Shown: positions 51,359-62,472, numbered from the stretch's first letter. The stretch: 64,000 nucleotides of DNA from Streptomyces sp. NBC_01224 (GCF_036002945.1 NZ_CP108529.1:3286001-3350000); one strand, 5' to 3'. Made by a program: numbers and translations. Notes: generated by a model from the sequence alone, not told the origin.

Positions 51359-52270
51359 GTGACCACAAACCCCAGCGCCGAACTCCTCGACAACCTGCTC
51401 ACCGCGACCGGCCAGACCACCGCCGTACGGGAGGAGGTACGCGTGTGGTCCATGTCCGGCGTCGAGCGCGTGACCTTCCCCGACGGCTCCACGGCCATCT
51501 TCAAGTACGCCAAGAAGCCGTTCGACAGCGAGGACCAGGCCCTCCGCCTTGCCCACACCCTCGGCGTACCCGTCCCCCAGGTCCACGCCTCCGCCGTCCT
51601 GGACGGATGGCTCGGCATGCTCATGGAGGACCTCGGACCGTCCGTCCGCGAGGCCGACGACCTCGACGGCGTCGCTGCGGCCGTGATCCTGCACGGCACC
51701 CGTACGGCTCCGCCCTTGCCTGTCCTCGGCCAGGAGCGCCTGCGCGCACTTCCGGCCCGGGCGCTGGAACACCTCGAACGGCTGCGCAAGGCCGACCGGT
51801 GGCAGGACGCCGACGACGTCGAGGACGCGCTCGACCAGATCGCCAAGGCCGCCGAAGCCCGCTCGGCCGGAGCAACACTGGAACCGTTCGGCTGGGTGCA
51901 CTCCGAGTTCCACCCCACCAGCCTCCACATCGGCGAGCGCGGCTGGCGGCTCCTCGACTTCGCCCGCGCCTTCACCGGCCCCGGCCTGCTCGACCTCGCC
52001 AGCTGGCACGGCACCATCGAGCCCCCGCACGCCATCCGCCTCCGCGTCTTCCTGGAGCAGTACGTCACCGCCGGCGGCACCCCCGACGCCCTCGCCCCGC
52101 GCGGCGGGCTCACCGCCGAACATTGGGCCCTGGGCTGGCACCGCATGTGGGCCGTCGAGTGGTTCATGGAGCAGTCCGTCCGCTGGATCGACGACCCGGC
52201 CACCGACCCCGCCTACATCAAGGCTGTCCGCCGCCACCTCACCGACGCCCTCCACCTCCTGGAGATCTGA
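51359..52270 (+). CDS. aminoglycoside phosphotransferase-fold protein with degenerate catalytic loop
   Basis: A 303-residue protein with APH/choline-kinase fold. The N-lobe has VERVTFPDGSTAIFKYAKKP (strand 3 Lys) and the hinge LMEDLGPSVREADD. The catalytic loop reads WVHSEFHPTSLHIGERGW, where the usual HxDxxxxN is His-Ser-Glu...Ser, so the Asp and Asn are replaced. A metal-binding DFARAF follows (DxD variant). Either a kinase with altered chemistry, or a pseudokinase that binds nucleotide. GTG at 51359; the next gene starts one base after the stop, so the pair is coupled. Confidence 0.82.
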   Translation: MTTNPSAELLDNLLTATGQTTAVREEVRVWSMSGVERVTFPDGSTAIFKYAKKPFDSEDQALRLAHTLGVPVPQVHASAVLDGWLGMLMEDLGPSVREADDLDGVAAAVILHGTRTAPPLPVLGQERLRALPARALEHLERLRKADRWQDADDVEDALDQIAKAAEARSAGATLEPFGWVHSEFHPTSLHIGERGWRLLDFARAFTGPGLLDLASWHGTIEPPHAIRLRVFLEQYVTAGGTPDALAPRGGLTAEHWALGWHRMWAVEWFMEQSVRWIDDPATDPAYIKAVRRHLTDALHLLEI

Positions 52271-52271
52271 C

Positions 52272-52964
52272 GTGCTCGCCCAGGCATCCCCCTGGCACGC
52301 CCACGCGCTCCAGCGCACCGCCGCTGGACTCGCCGAACCCCTGTCCGTACCCGCACGGATGGAATGGACCACGCGACCCGGCCAAGGGCCCGGAGCTGAC
52401 GTCCTCGGCCCCGACCTGCGCGGCAAGCGACTGCTGGAACTCGGCTGCGGCCCCGGCCACAACGCCGCCCACCTCGCCACCCGCCACGGCGCCCACGTCA
52501 CCGGCGTCGACCTGGTCGGCCTCCAGGTCCGCCGCGCCCGCTCCCACTACGGACGGCTGAACAACCTCACCTTCGTCGCCGGCCACGCCCTGCACTACCT
52601 GCACGCCTCCGACGAGCAGTTCGACGCGATCTACTCCGTCTTCGCCGCCGTAGGGCTCGTCGCTCCTGAGCTCCTGCTGCCGGCCATCGCTCAACGCCTC
52701 ACGCCCGGCCGGGTGCTCGTCTTCTCCGTTCCGCACCCGCAGCGCGGCAGCCGCAGCCCCTCCAGCGACGATCGGCCCCGCCGCGACTTCGTCGCCCTCC
52801 CCGACCGCACCCGGCTCCCCATTGCCCGCTGGGAGTTCGACACCGACCGCTGGGAGAGGCACCTCAGCCAGGCCGGGTTCTGGCTCACCTCGGCCCAGGA
52901 GTTCCACGACCCCCGCATGGGCCACTGGCCCACCACCCTGCTGATCCGCGCTCGCAAGCTCTGA
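52272..52964 (+). CDS. class I SAM-dependent methyltransferase
   Basis: A 230-residue enzyme. Motif I is KRLLELGCGPGHNAAHLATR, followed by GAHVTGVDLVGLQVRRARSH (motif II region), the acidic SDEQFDAIYSVFAAVGL and LTPGRVLVFSVPHPQRGSRS. The GTG at 52272 is one base past the APH-like stop. The target is unknown: a small molecule or RNA would fit the context of a kinase-like protein and a HAD phosphatase in one operon. Confidence 0.88.
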   Translation: MLAQASPWHAHALQRTAAGLAEPLSVPARMEWTTRPGQGPGADVLGPDLRGKRLLELGCGPGHNAAHLATRHGAHVTGVDLVGLQVRRARSHYGRLNNLTFVAGHALHYLHASDEQFDAIYSVFAAVGLVAPELLLPAIAQRLTPGRVLVFSVPHPQRGSRSPSSDDRPRRDFVALPDRTRLPIARWEFDTDRWERHLSQAGFWLTSAQEFHDPRMGHWPTTLLIRARKL

Positions 52965-52999
52965 CCAGCCATTCGCTCCGGCTTCCCCTGGAGGAACCG

Positions 53000-53545
53000 A
53001 TGCGCCCGCCCTACCTGCTCCTCGATATCGACGGCGTCCTCATACCCTTCCCCAACGCGGACGGCTCGACCCCGGCCACCCACGCCCGCCACGACGTCGT
53101 CCCCACCGGCCGGAGCGCCGGCAACCCGGTTACCGTCTGGCTCGATCCCGCCCACGGTCTCGCGCTCATGGACGTGATCAGTACGGGTCTCGTCACTCCG
53201 GTCTGGTGCACCAGCTGGCGGCAGGACGCCACCACCCTGATCGAACCGCTCCTCGGCCTCCCGCCTCTGCCGCACGTCAACCTGCCGCGTCCCCAGATCA
53301 CCACCAGCCACCCCAACGGCTACCTGTGGAAACGCGACCACGTCGACGCCTGGCTGGGCGACGCCCCCGCCGTCTGGATCGACGACGACTTCACCGGCCT
53401 CGACCATGAATGGGCGGTGGAGCGCACTGCGAAGGGAACGGCGACCCTCCTCATTCAGCCCGACCCGCACCTCGGTCTACAGCCCGAGCATCTGACCGAG
53501 GTCACGAGGTGGGTCGCGCAGTTACCCACAGCCCGCGCCGCCTGA
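53000..53545 (+). CDS. HAD-like phosphatase, RNA-repair-associated HAD type
   Basis: A 181-residue protein whose first strand carries [18 protein letters not shown] (nucleophile DxD of the HAD superfamily). [18 protein letters not shown] and the later acidic [13 protein letters not shown] complete the active site. The pattern matches the HAD domain that is fused in Swiss Army Knife RNA repair proteins (PF18143-like), here as a stand-alone gene. GGAGGAACCG precedes the ATG. It ends the operon; next gene starts 124 bases later. Confidence 0.82.
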   Translation: MRPPYLLLDIDGVLIPFPNADGSTPATHARHDVVPTGRSAGNPVTVWLDPAHGLALMDVISTGLVTPVWCTSWRQDATTLIEPLLGLPPLPHVNLPRPQITTSHPNGYLWKRDHVDAWLGDAPAVWIDDDFTGLDHEWAVERTAKGTATLLIQPDPHLGLQPEHLTEVTRWVAQLPTARAA

Positions 53546-53668
53546 CGACTGATGCCCTCGCTGCCACGAGCAGCGAGGGCATCAGAGTGTTGCTCGAGCG
53601 TGAGCCGTCTGCGGTCTGTAGCACGTATCGGCGGCGCTGATGTCGGAGTCAACTGGAACACTGCGGCC

Positions 53669-55096
53669 GTGATCAACGAGATGACCCCAGACCTTCCTGA
53701 TGCTCCCGCCAGCTCCCTGCCACCCAGAGCACAGGCAGAGCTCGCCGGTACCGCCTGGGAGGAGCTGCCGCACGTCTGTACGGGCCAGCACGGTGTGCCT
53801 GACACACCGGACATCCTCGGCGCTGTGCTCGCCACCGACCCGGCCCGCCGGGTGCGGGCGGTGGGGGATCTGTATCGGCTGCCCCTCAATCGGGAGCAGG
53901 TGTTTCCGGCGACCGCTCCGGCGGCCTTGGTCCTCGCTCGTCTTCTCGACGATCCGCGCACCCTCGCCGAAGACCGGTGGGAACGCAGGGCCGGTCGGCG
54001 GTCGCTGCGCGCCGAACTGCTGAACTGGCTGGCTTCGTTCGCCGACATCGCCCGTCTGGACGTCGAGGACGGCGTCGGCACGGCGCAGGATCTGGCTGCC
54101 GCCCGTGCGGCAAGGCCAATACTCCACGACCGCATCGCGGACTTCTGCGACGCCGACGATCCACTAGTGAAGGAGGCCGCGCTCGCGGCCACCGCCCTGC
54201 TCCTGGCCGACCCCGCCCTCGCCTCGTCCGTACCCCGGTACGCGCCCGCCGTTCGCGAGGTCCTTGCCGTGAGCGCGGACTCGTACTACCGGTGGATCGC
54301 CCGGGAACGGCTGGCTGCCTGGGGGGAGGGTGTCACTGGTCTCGTCACTGCGGAGAAGGAGCGCCGCGCGGCCCTGGACCGGGCAGGCGAGCTGGCGGAG
54401 GACCCGTTCGGCGGCCAGGAGGAGGAGCAGGCGATCCGCTGGCTGGAAGAGCAACCCGAGGACACCGCGGCTCCGAAACGACTCGGCCGCCGGCGTAAGG
54501 ACCGGACCGCGCCCAGCCCGGCCGCCCCGCACGAGCCAGCACCCGAGCCGCCCGTGGCCGCCGCTGGAAGCGAGGCGGGGTACCGCGGCCCGTGGCGGAT
54601 CGCCCGGGAGGAGGAGCGCGCCGAGTGGACGTTCACGCCGTACGTAGGAGTCGGCCCCCTGCACTTCGGGATGACCTTGGAGGAGATCACCCGCGTCCTC
54701 GGCGAAGGACCGGCCGTCTCGTCCTACTCCCACCACGGCGAAGACCAGCAGCTCAACTACGCCGACTTCACTGAGAGCGGGATCAGGGCCCTCTTTCACG
54801 ACGGCCGCCTGGGGTGCGTCGCCGCAGACGCCCTCACCGGCCCCCAGGTGAGACTGGACACAGCCCCGCTGACCGGCTGCGCACCTTCCCACGTGGAGGA
54901 CTGGCTCGTCCACCGCACAACACGGCCCGGCAGCCTGGCGTACAGCGTCGCTGGCGATCCGGTCTTCGCCGACCTCGGCCTGGCGATCCGCTCCCAGCGG
55001 GCCGGCGACGTCGTCCTGACCCGCCCCCTCTTCCTGCTCCACGACTGGCTCGACCTGTGGCACGCACTGCCCAGCGAGGAATGGAACTGCTCCTGA
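53669..55096 (+). CDS. large hypothetical protein: HEAT-like N-terminus and small C-terminal domain
   Basis: About 475 residues. The N-terminal half ([60 protein letters not shown]) is repetitive helical, like HEAT repeats. A charged linker ([35 protein letters not shown]) follows, then a compact domain beginning [20 protein letters not shown], whose start resembles a domain found in several immunity-like Streptomyces proteins. Start uncertain: GTG 53669 or ATG 53681. Ends with EEWNCS. No enzyme motif. Confidence 0.7.
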   Translation: MINEMTPDLPDAPASSLPPRAQAELAGTAWEELPHVCTGQHGVPDTPDILGAVLATDPARRVRAVGDLYRLPLNREQVFPATAPAALVLARLLDDPRTLAEDRWERRAGRRSLRAELLNWLASFADIARLDVEDGVGTAQDLAAARAARPILHDRIADFCDADDPLVKEAALAATALLLADPALASSVPRYAPAVREVLAVSADSYYRWIARERLAAWGEGVTGLVTAEKERRAALDRAGELAEDPFGGQEEEQAIRWLEEQPEDTAAPKRLGRRRKDRTAPSPAAPHEPAPEPPVAAAGSEAGYRGPWRIAREEERAEWTFTPYVGVGPLHFGMTLEEITRVLGEGPAVSSYSHHGEDQQLNYADFTESGIRALFHDGRLGCVAADALTGPQVRLDTAPLTGCAPSHVEDWLVHRTTRPGSLAYSVAGDPVFADLGLAIRSQRAGDVVLTRPLFLLHDWLDLWHALPSEEWNCS

Positions 55097-55338
55097 AGCG
55101 TTGTTCGCCGGTCGGCCTCACCTGAGTGCGAGGCCGACCGGAGCGACATCTCGTCCACTCGAGCGATATCGGGGGCGTAGACCACCAGCCGGGTGGGGAA
55201 TCAACGTGAGCAGCTCTGTGGCTGGCTAGCTCTGACCGGAAACGATCACAGGGTTCCGTCCTGGTCCGGGCGTCGCGGAGAACTCTCATGCGGTCGTGTC
55301 GTGTGTCTGTGCGCATGCGTCGCGGTGGAGATCAATAG

Positions 55339-55518
55339 CCTGTCGTCCGCCGTGGTCCGGCCGGGTTGACGTTGCGGACGTTCCAGGTCAACGAGTCACC
55401 ACGTCGCTTCTGTGAGCGGCACGGATTCATCGCCACTGAGCACACCGACGGTCACCGCAACGAGGAACGTGAGCCGGACATCCGGTACGTGTGGTGCCCT
55501 GGGAAGCAAGAGCTTTGA
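55339..55518 (+). pseudogene. C-terminal remnant of a GNAT acetyltransferase
   Basis: The frame reads AGLTLRTFQVNESPRRFCER then HGFIATEHTDGHRNEEREPD and RYVWCPGKQEL-stop, the end of a GNAT enzyme: the strand before NE.ARRFYERHGF is conserved. A stop at 55336-55338 in frame cuts it off and no N-terminal part is present. Sequence 55097-55338 and 55519-55715 shows no other gene. Confidence 0.65.
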
Positions 55519-55715
55519 GAGTGCTTCAAGCCATCTGGACGATTGGCCGTCTGCCCCAGCGAATGCCATTCTCGCTGCGGACGCGGACGGAACGCGTTCG
55601 CGTCGCCCTAGGCTGAGCGGCCAGGCTGGATCACACCCTTGTTCGCACCCGAAGCGGTCTCTACCATCCGTCTCCACGTCCCGTGCACCGCGTCCCGCGA
55701 CGGAAGGCTGCCTCC

Positions 55716-56480
55716 GTGAGCGTTGTCACTCTGCTGCCCTTCCTCCTGATAGGCGGCGCGGTGTTCTCAATCGCTGCGGTCTCCCGGAGCAGACGTCGTA
55801 CGGCTGAAGCACGCGCCCAGCGCGAGCGTGCCTACCAAGCCGCACTGCCGCCCCCCACGATCGCCCTGGAGCGCCAGAACGCGCTGGCGCTCGAAGCCCT
55901 GGATCAGGTGTGCGCCCTGAGCGACAGCGTCCCGGGGGTCTTCGTGGACATGGAGAGCTACTTCGCCCGGCGCGGCTGGAACGAGGGTGACGTCTTCCTG
56001 ATCATGGGCCGACTCGCCGGCCTGGGTCTGGCCCACCAACTTGTGACCGCCAACCACCCCTACAGCCCGTACCGGTACCGGGCGACACTAAACGGAGTGA
56101 GGGAGAACATGGCGAACGCCGGCCGTGGGGCCAACGCCTCGAACATCAGCATCAACCAGACCACCGAACAGGGCGACAACACCTTCAACGCGGCCTTCGG
56201 TGCAGGCAACGCCTCGATGCACCAGGACCGTCGGGGTGAGGTCCGGCACGTCCACCAGCAGTTGGTACACCGACTGCGCGAAGACGCTACCCAGGCCACG
56301 CAGGCAGAGGCGGACATCGCCGAGAGCCACGCGGGGAACCTAGAATCGGCCCTCGCCGCCGGGGACACCGAAGCTCGCGATGCGACGCTGGGCCGCATCC
56401 ACCGGTTCCTCCTGACGGCAGGCAGCGCATTCCAGGCCAGCCAGCAGTTGTTCAGCCTCCTCGGCCTACCCGGCTCCTGA
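55716..56480 (+). CDS. hypothetical membrane-anchored protein of the island
   Basis: A 254-residue protein with an N-terminal membrane helix (SVVTLLPFLLIGGAVFSIAA), a short basic turn (SRSRRRTAEARAQRERAY) and a soluble helical part. A winged-helix-like section (YFARRGWNEGDVFLIMGRLA) is followed by a Asn/Gly-rich turn (ANASNISINQTTEQGDNTFN) and a coiled tail rich in Ala, Glu and Gln. No family recognised. The GTG at 55716 has GGAAGG nine bases upstream. It is the last complete gene before the integrase remnant. Confidence 0.65.
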   Translation: MSVVTLLPFLLIGGAVFSIAAVSRSRRRTAEARAQRERAYQAALPPPTIALERQNALALEALDQVCALSDSVPGVFVDMESYFARRGWNEGDVFLIMGRLAGLGLAHQLVTANHPYSPYRYRATLNGVRENMANAGRGANASNISINQTTEQGDNTFNAAFGAGNASMHQDRRGEVRHVHQQLVHRLREDATQATQAEADIAESHAGNLESALAAGDTEARDATLGRIHRFLLTAGSAFQASQQLFSLLGLPGS

Positions 56481-56619
56481 AAGACGACAGCTGAGTAGCG
56501 CGAACTCTCCTGTGCACGTGCTCGCGTCCCACCGTGATCCGGCGCCAAGATCATTTTATGACGCGCCTTGTGTGACCGGCAACGTCTGCTGGGTCGGGTG
56601 GTCAGGCCGTTGTTCGTAG

Positions 56620-57033
56620 AGGTCTGCCGCCCCAGCGGATGTTCTTCTCGCTGCGGATGCGGGCGTGAAGGCCCACCTGCGGGACTTCCCCGCCGATGGG
56701 CCCGAGAGCTGGGTCTTCACGGCGCCGCAAGGCGGACCCGTGGTCTACACGCACTTCATGGACGGGTCCTGGCGGCCCGCCTGCGCGAAGGCCGGCATAC
56801 CGAAGGGCACCGGACCCCACGCCCTCCGGCACCACTACGCCAGCCTGTTGATCAAGCACGGCGAGTCCGTGAAGACGGTCTCCGAGCGCCTGGGCCACAC
56901 CAATGCGGCCATGACGCTGAACATCTACACCCACCTGTGGCCCGACTCCGAGGAGCGGACCCGGGCCGCGGTCGACAAGGCGTACGCGGACCAATCCGCC
57001 GACGCCCAGCCACAGGTCGACGAAGCGGCGTAA
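56620..57033 (+). pseudogene. truncated tyrosine recombinase (integrase) of the island
   Basis: Only the C-terminal catalytic half remains, from about VLLAADAGVKAHLRDFPADG onward. The box II region is GPHALRHHYASLLIKHG, followed by ERLGHTNAAMTLNIYTHLWP, so the HxxR, the Gly-His and the nucleophile Tyr are intact; the box I Arg and the arm-binding domains are missing. An in-frame stop precedes the fragment at 56617-56619. Its stop is 108 bases from the ychF stop, the expected position beside an attachment site. Not active as it stands. Confidence 0.8.
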
Positions 57034-57088
57034 CCGCTCCCCCGCGCGCCGGACTCATCCAGCACGCTGCGGACTCTGTGCGGACCGC

Positions 57089-57130
57089 AAAGGCCGCCCA
57101 ACCCGCTCCGCCGCAGGTCAGACGGCCTTT
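57089..57130. terminator. hairpin between integrase remnant and ychF, probable replacement terminator
   Basis: AAAGGCCG (57089-57096) and CGGCCTTT (57123-57130) pair over a 26-base loop. The A/T ends on both sides suit bidirectional termination for the convergent integrase and ychF transcripts. It was supplied by the island, since the presumed host terminator now lies at 45181-45208. Confidence 0.55.
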
Positions 57131-57141
57131 CGCCGGACGTA

Positions 57142-58230
<1,089 letters not shown>

Positions 58231-58465
58231 GTTGGCGACTTCCTGAGGAGTGAGGAGGAGGGAGGAGGAGGGACGGGCGGGAATGCGTCGGGCCCGGGTG
58301 GGCCGATTCTCCAGTTTACGGGCGAGGGCAACCGGGTATCCACGGGTCCGATCGGGCGTCGATTCGGTTCCCGTTCGGCCGTGTGGCATCGAACTCACCC
58401 CTAAGGTCGCCCAAAGCGCGTGTCCCGCACCCGTTTCCTCCCGCCCGGCGACCTACGTTGTCCCG

Positions 58466-59077
58466 GTGGAGCAGCACAGGACACGTCCCCCGCAGCGCAG
58501 GCAGTCTCAGCAGGCCCCGCTGTCCCCGCAGGGCACCATCGACGAAGCCGCCGCCGTCTATCGGGTGGTGGACGCGAAGCCGGAGGGCCGGTCCCGGCCG
58601 GTGCCGCCCGCCGTTCTCGCGCTGCGCAGGCTGCCGAATCCCCGGCTGACCGGCATCGGTGCGGGGCTCTTCGCCGCCGCCGCCATGTTCCTGCTGGCGT
58701 GCCTCGACTGGCTGGTCCTCGACGGTTCATCGACCGTGTTCGGGGTGCTGTTCCTGCCGGTCAGCGCGCTGACCGCGCTGTGGGTACGGCCCGCGGACCT
58801 GGTGACCGCGCCGATCATCGTGCCGATCGCATTCGCCGTCGGCGTGATCCCGATCTCCGGCGGCACGGGCGGCTTCGGCGGCCAGACCATGGCGCTCGTC
58901 ACCGCGCTCGCCGTACATGCCGGGTGGCTGTACGGCGGGACACTCATCGCCGGGCTCATCGCGACCGTACGGAAGGTACGGCTGATGCGGCAGCGGCAAC
59001 GGCAACGGCAACGTCGGATGCTGCTCGCCTCGCAGACGGCGCGGCCCGCCCAGCCGCCCCGTCGCCCCCAGCGCTGA
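58466..59077 (+). CDS. DUF6542-type membrane protein
   Basis: A 203-residue protein with a polar Arg/Gln/Pro-rich N-terminus (EQHRTRPPQRRQSQQAPLSP), four membrane helices between about residues 60 and 175 (GAGLFAAAAMFLLACLDWLV, VFGVLFLPVSALTALWVRPA, APIIVPIAFAVGVIPISGG, ALVTALAVHAGWLYGGTLIA) and a basic tail (RQRQRQRQRRMLLA). It matches a conserved Streptomyces family between ppgK and ychF. GTG at 58466 has no ribosome site, and a TACGTT-like -10 close upstream suggests a leaderless mRNA. Confidence 0.75.
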   Translation: MEQHRTRPPQRRQSQQAPLSPQGTIDEAAAVYRVVDAKPEGRSRPVPPAVLALRRLPNPRLTGIGAGLFAAAAMFLLACLDWLVLDGSSTVFGVLFLPVSALTALWVRPADLVTAPIIVPIAFAVGVIPISGGTGGFGGQTMALVTALAVHAGWLYGGTLIAGLIATVRKVRLMRQRQRQRQRRMLLASQTARPAQPPRRPQR

Positions 59078-59079
59078 CC

Positions 59080-59111
59080 GGGGCGATAAAAAAGGGCCGC
59101 CCCGTCGCCCC
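59080..59111. terminator. candidate terminator between convergent DUF6542 and ppgK genes
   Basis: GGGGCGA (59080-59086) pairs with TCGCCCC (59105-59111). A run of six A in the loop reads as T6 on the minus strand, after a G/C-rich section, which would suit ppgK termination. Confidence 0.4.
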
Positions 59112-59143
59112 CAATAGGGCAGGGCCAGGCAGCCGGGTGAGCC

Positions 59144-59884
59144 CTACGCCGTGTTCGCCGCCGCCATCGCCGCTCCCACGATGCCCGCGTTGTTCTGCAG
59201 CTCCGCCGGCACCATCTCGGCCCGTACATGCTCGATCAGCGGCAGGAACTTGTCGGCCTTGCGGCTGACTCCGCCGCCGATGATGAAGAGCTCGGGCGAG
59301 AACAGCATCTCCACATGGGTCAGGTACTTCTGCACCCGGTGCGCCCAGTGGTGCCAGCTCAGCTGCTCGTCCTCCTTGACCTTGGTGGAGGCGTGCTTCT
59401 CCGCGTCCTGGCCGTTCAGCTCCAGGTGGCCCAGCTCGGTGTTGGGGACGAGCTTGCCGTCGATGAAGAGGGCGCTGCCGATTCCCGTACCGAGCGTCAG
59501 TACGATCACCGTCCCATTGCGGCCGCGCCCGGCGCCGAACGCCATCTCGGCGATGCCGGCCGCGTCGGCGTCGTTCAGGACGGTGACGGGAAGGCCGAGT
59601 CTGTCGCCGAGCAGTCCGCGGGCGTCCATGTCGATCCAGCCCTGGTCGACATTGGCCGCGGTGCGTGTGCAGCCGCTCGTGACGACGCCCGGGAAGGTGA
59701 TGCCCACCGGGCCCGACCAGTCGAAATGACCGACCACATCCGCCACGCAGTCGGCCACGTCCTTGGGCGTGGCCGGGTGCGGTGTCAGTACTTTGTGGCG
59801 CTCCTGCGCCAGGTCTCCGCGGTCCAGGTCCACGGGAGCACCCTTGATCCCGGATCCGCCGATGTCCACTCCGAAGATCTGCAT
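59144..59884 (-). CDS. ppgK: polyphosphate glucokinase
   Basis: A 246-residue ROK-family kinase that phosphorylates glucose with polyphosphate or ATP. The N-terminal phosphate loop is [17 protein letters not shown]. Further landmarks are [50 protein letters not shown] and [11 protein letters not shown], with the catalytic Asp in NDAD. The ATG at 59884 agrees with actinobacterial orthologues; a GTG at 59893 in frame adds three residues. It sits in the conserved block with ispH and ychF and supports glucose entry into glycolysis. Confidence 0.94.
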   Translation of the reverse strand: MQIFGVDIGGSGIKGAPVDLDRGDLAQERHKVLTPHPATPKDVADCVADVVGHFDWSGPVGITFPGVVTSGCTRTAANVDQGWIDMDARGLLGDRLGLPVTVLNDADAAGIAEMAFGAGRGRNGTVIVLTLGTGIGSALFIDGKLVPNTELGHLELNGQDAEKHASTKVKEDEQLSWHHWAHRVQKYLTHVEMLFSPELFIIGGGVSRKADKFLPLIEHVRAEMVPAELQNNAGIVGAAMAAANTA

Positions 59885-59951
59885 GCAATCCACGGTACGG
59901 GCAGGTGGCCCGGCTCACTTCCCGGAACGGGAAGCCGTCGACGCGAAGCCG

Positions 59952-60932
59952 TCACTTCTCCACGAGCGCCGCGGCCTCGGCGCGCAGGTCACGGCGGAGT
60001 TCCTTGGGCAGCGAGAACGTGATGGACTCCTCGGCCGCCTTCACGATCTCCACGTCCTCGAAACCGCGCTCCGAGAGCCACGCCAGGACGCCGTCGACCA
60101 GGACCTCGGGAACGGACGCGCCCGAGGTGACGCCGACCGTGGAGACACCCTCCAGCCAGGCCTCGTCGATTTCGTCGGCGAAGTCGACCAGATGGGCGTC
60201 GTTCGCACCGGCGCCGAGGGCGACCTCGACCAGGCGGACCGAGTTCGAGGAGTTCTTGGAGCCGACGACGATCACGAGGTCGGCGTCCGCGCCCATCTGC
60301 TTCACGGCGATCTGGCGGTTCTGCGTGGCGTAGCAGATGTCGTCGCTGGGCGGCGAGATCAGCAGCGGAAACTTCTCCTTGAGCGCGCCGACCGTCTCCA
60401 TCGTCTCGTCGACGGAGAGCGTGGTCTGGGAGAGCCAGACGACCTTCGACGGGTCGCGCACCTCGACACCCGCGACGTCCTCGGGGCCGTCGACCAGCGT
60501 GATGTGCTCGGGGGCCTCGCCGGAGGTGCCGATGACCTCCTCGTGGCCCTCGTGGCCGATCAGGAGGATGTCGAAGTCGTCCTGCGCGAAGCGGACGGCT
60601 TCCTTGTGGACCTTGGTGACCAGGGGGCAGGTCGCGTCGATCGTGGCGAGCTTCCGCTCGGCCGCCTCCTCGTGCACGGTCGGTGCGACGCCGTGCGCGG
60701 AGAACATCACGATCGAGCCCTCGGGGACCTCCGCCGTCTCCTCGACGAAGATCGCGCCCTTCTTCTCCAGGGTCTGTACGACGTACTTGTTGTGGACGAT
60801 CTCGTGGCGCACGTACACCGGGGAGCCGTACTGCTCCAGGGCTTTCTCCACGGCGATCACGGCACGGTCCACGCCAGCGCAGTAGCCACGGGGAGCGGCG
60901 AGCAGGACGCGGCGGGGTGTCGTAGCAGTCAT
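59952..60932 (-). CDS. ispH: 4-hydroxy-3-methylbut-2-enyl diphosphate reductase
   Basis: A 326-residue 4Fe-4S enzyme for the last step of the MEP isoprenoid pathway, making IPP and DMAPP. The three cluster Cys are in [25 protein letters not shown] and [11 protein letters not shown]. Conserved His/Glu/Thr residues are in [22 protein letters not shown] and [14 protein letters not shown]. The ATG at 60932 ([11 protein letters not shown]) fits orthologues; ATG 60941 is also in frame. It is transcribed toward ppgK. Confidence 0.95.
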   Translation of the reverse strand: MTATTPRRVLLAAPRGYCAGVDRAVIAVEKALEQYGSPVYVRHEIVHNKYVVQTLEKKGAIFVEETAEVPEGSIVMFSAHGVAPTVHEEAAERKLATIDATCPLVTKVHKEAVRFAQDDFDILLIGHEGHEEVIGTSGEAPEHITLVDGPEDVAGVEVRDPSKVVWLSQTTLSVDETMETVGALKEKFPLLISPPSDDICYATQNRQIAVKQMGADADLVIVVGSKNSSNSVRLVEVALGAGANDAHLVDFADEIDEAWLEGVSTVGVTSGASVPEVLVDGVLAWLSERGFEDVEIVKAAEESITFSLPKELRRDLRAEAAALVEK

Positions 60933-61015
60933 GCGTCCCATCGTAAGGCCGAGCCGAACGCGCGGAAGATCGGCGGGGTCGCGAGACTGATGCGTACGCG
61001 ATCGACGGAGGGCTC

Positions 61016-62401
61016 ATGTCGGGGACGGACAGCGGCAGCGGCGGCGGGGTCACGGAGGCGAAGGGGGCGCACCAGGAGGAAGGCAGGCTGCGGCGGACGC
61101 TCGGCTTCCGGGATCTGGTGGTCTACGGGCTCCTCTTCATCGCTCCGATGGCGCCCGTCGGCGTATTCGGCACACTCGATGCGAAATCGGACGGTGCGGT
61201 CGCGCTGGTCTATGTCGCGGCGACCGTCGTGATGGCGTTCACGGCCTTCAGCTACGCCCAGATGGTGCGGGTCGCCCCGTTGGCGGGCTCGGTCTTCGCG
61301 TACGCCCGCAAGGGGCTCGGGGAAGGGCCGGGGTTCATCGCCGGGTGGATGGCGATGCTCGACTATCTGCTGATCCCCGCGGTCGCCTATCTCTTCTCCG
61401 GGATCGCGCTGAACTCGCTCGTGCCTTCGGTGTCGCGGTGGGTGTGGACGGCGCTCGCGGTCGTCGCCACCACGCTGCTGAATCTCTGGGGTGTACGGGC
61501 TGCCGCCCGGGTCGGCTTCGCGGTGCTCGCGATGGAGATCGCGGTGCTGCTGGTGTTCCTCGTCTCGGCGGTGGTGGTTCTTGTACGGGACGGGGCGCAG
61601 CGCGGCTGGCTGACCCCGCTCACCGGCGATTCCGGCTTCTCCGCTTCGGCGGTACTGGGGGCGGTGTCGGTGGCCGTGCTGTCGTATCTGGGCTTCGACG
61701 CGATCGCCTCGTTCGCGGAGGAGGTGACGGGGGGCTCGTCGAAGGTGGCGCGGGCGGTGCTGTTCTGTCTGGTGCTCGCGGGTGTGCTGTTCGTGGCGCA
61801 GGGCTATCTGGCAGCGCTGCTGGAGCCGATGACGTCGGCTGAGCTGGCCGCCGATCCGGCCGCGCAGGGGTCGGCGTTCTACGACACGGTGGACTTTGCG
61901 GTCGGGACCTGGTTGCACGATCTGGTGGCGGTCAGCAAGGCGATCGGGGCAGCCTTCGCGGCACTGGCCGGGCAGGCGGCCGCGGGGCGGCTGCTGTTCG
62001 CGATGGCCAGGGAGCGGCGGCTGCCCTTGCTGCTGTCCAAGGTCGACCCGCGGTCCGGGGTGCCGCGGGTCGCGATCCTGCTCGCCGCGACGGTGACGCT
62101 GGTGGCGGCGGTGTGGGCGGCCCGGCGCGCCGACGGTCTCGACCATCTGGTGTCGGTCGTCGACATCGGTGCGCTGACGGCGTTCGTGCTGCTGCACGCG
62201 TCGGTGGTCGGCTGGTTCGCCGTACGCCGGATGGAGGGGCCGCCCAGCTGGTGGCGGCATGTGCTGGTGCCGGTGGTGGGTGCGGGGGTGCTGATCGCGG
62301 TGATCGTGGAGGCGACCGCGAGCGCTCAGGTGGTGGGGGTGTGCTGGCTGGGGGTGGGGCTGGTGGTCCTGGCGCTGCAGTGGGGACGGCGCACAGCCTG
62401 A
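61016..62401 (+). CDS. APC family amino acid permease
   Basis: A 461-residue integral membrane transporter with about 12 helices. The first helix LVVYGLLFIAPMAPVGVFGT and later AGSVFAYARKGLGEGPGFIA, SYLGFDAIASFAEEVTGGSS are typical of APC transporters for amino acids or polyamines. The N-terminal 25 residues are a cytoplasmic Gly/Ser/Glu-rich tail. GGAGGG precedes the ATG. It lies between ispH (divergent) and xseA (same direction, 71-base gap). Confidence 0.92.
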   Translation: MSGTDSGSGGGVTEAKGAHQEEGRLRRTLGFRDLVVYGLLFIAPMAPVGVFGTLDAKSDGAVALVYVAATVVMAFTAFSYAQMVRVAPLAGSVFAYARKGLGEGPGFIAGWMAMLDYLLIPAVAYLFSGIALNSLVPSVSRWVWTALAVVATTLLNLWGVRAAARVGFAVLAMEIAVLLVFLVSAVVVLVRDGAQRGWLTPLTGDSGFSASAVLGAVSVAVLSYLGFDAIASFAEEVTGGSSKVARAVLFCLVLAGVLFVAQGYLAALLEPMTSAELAADPAAQGSAFYDTVDFAVGTWLHDLVAVSKAIGAAFAALAGQAAAGRLLFAMARERRLPLLLSKVDPRSGVPRVAILLAATVTLVAAVWAARRADGLDHLVSVVDIGALTAFVLLHASVVGWFAVRRMEGPPSWWRHVLVPVVGAGVLIAVIVEATASAQVVGVCWLGVGLVVLALQWGRRTA

Positions 62402-62472
62402 GGCGGGGGCGAGCCGGAGTGGCGGTTGTCGTGGGCGGCTGATTGTCGGTGGGGGCGGATACGCTCGCTCGC

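Noticed and set aside
55412..55807. Plus-strand open frame of about 131 codons between the HEAT-like and membrane protein genes
   Set aside because: Ser/Pro/Arg-rich, no ribosome site, and it overlaps a better GNAT remnant in another frame and the start of the next gene.
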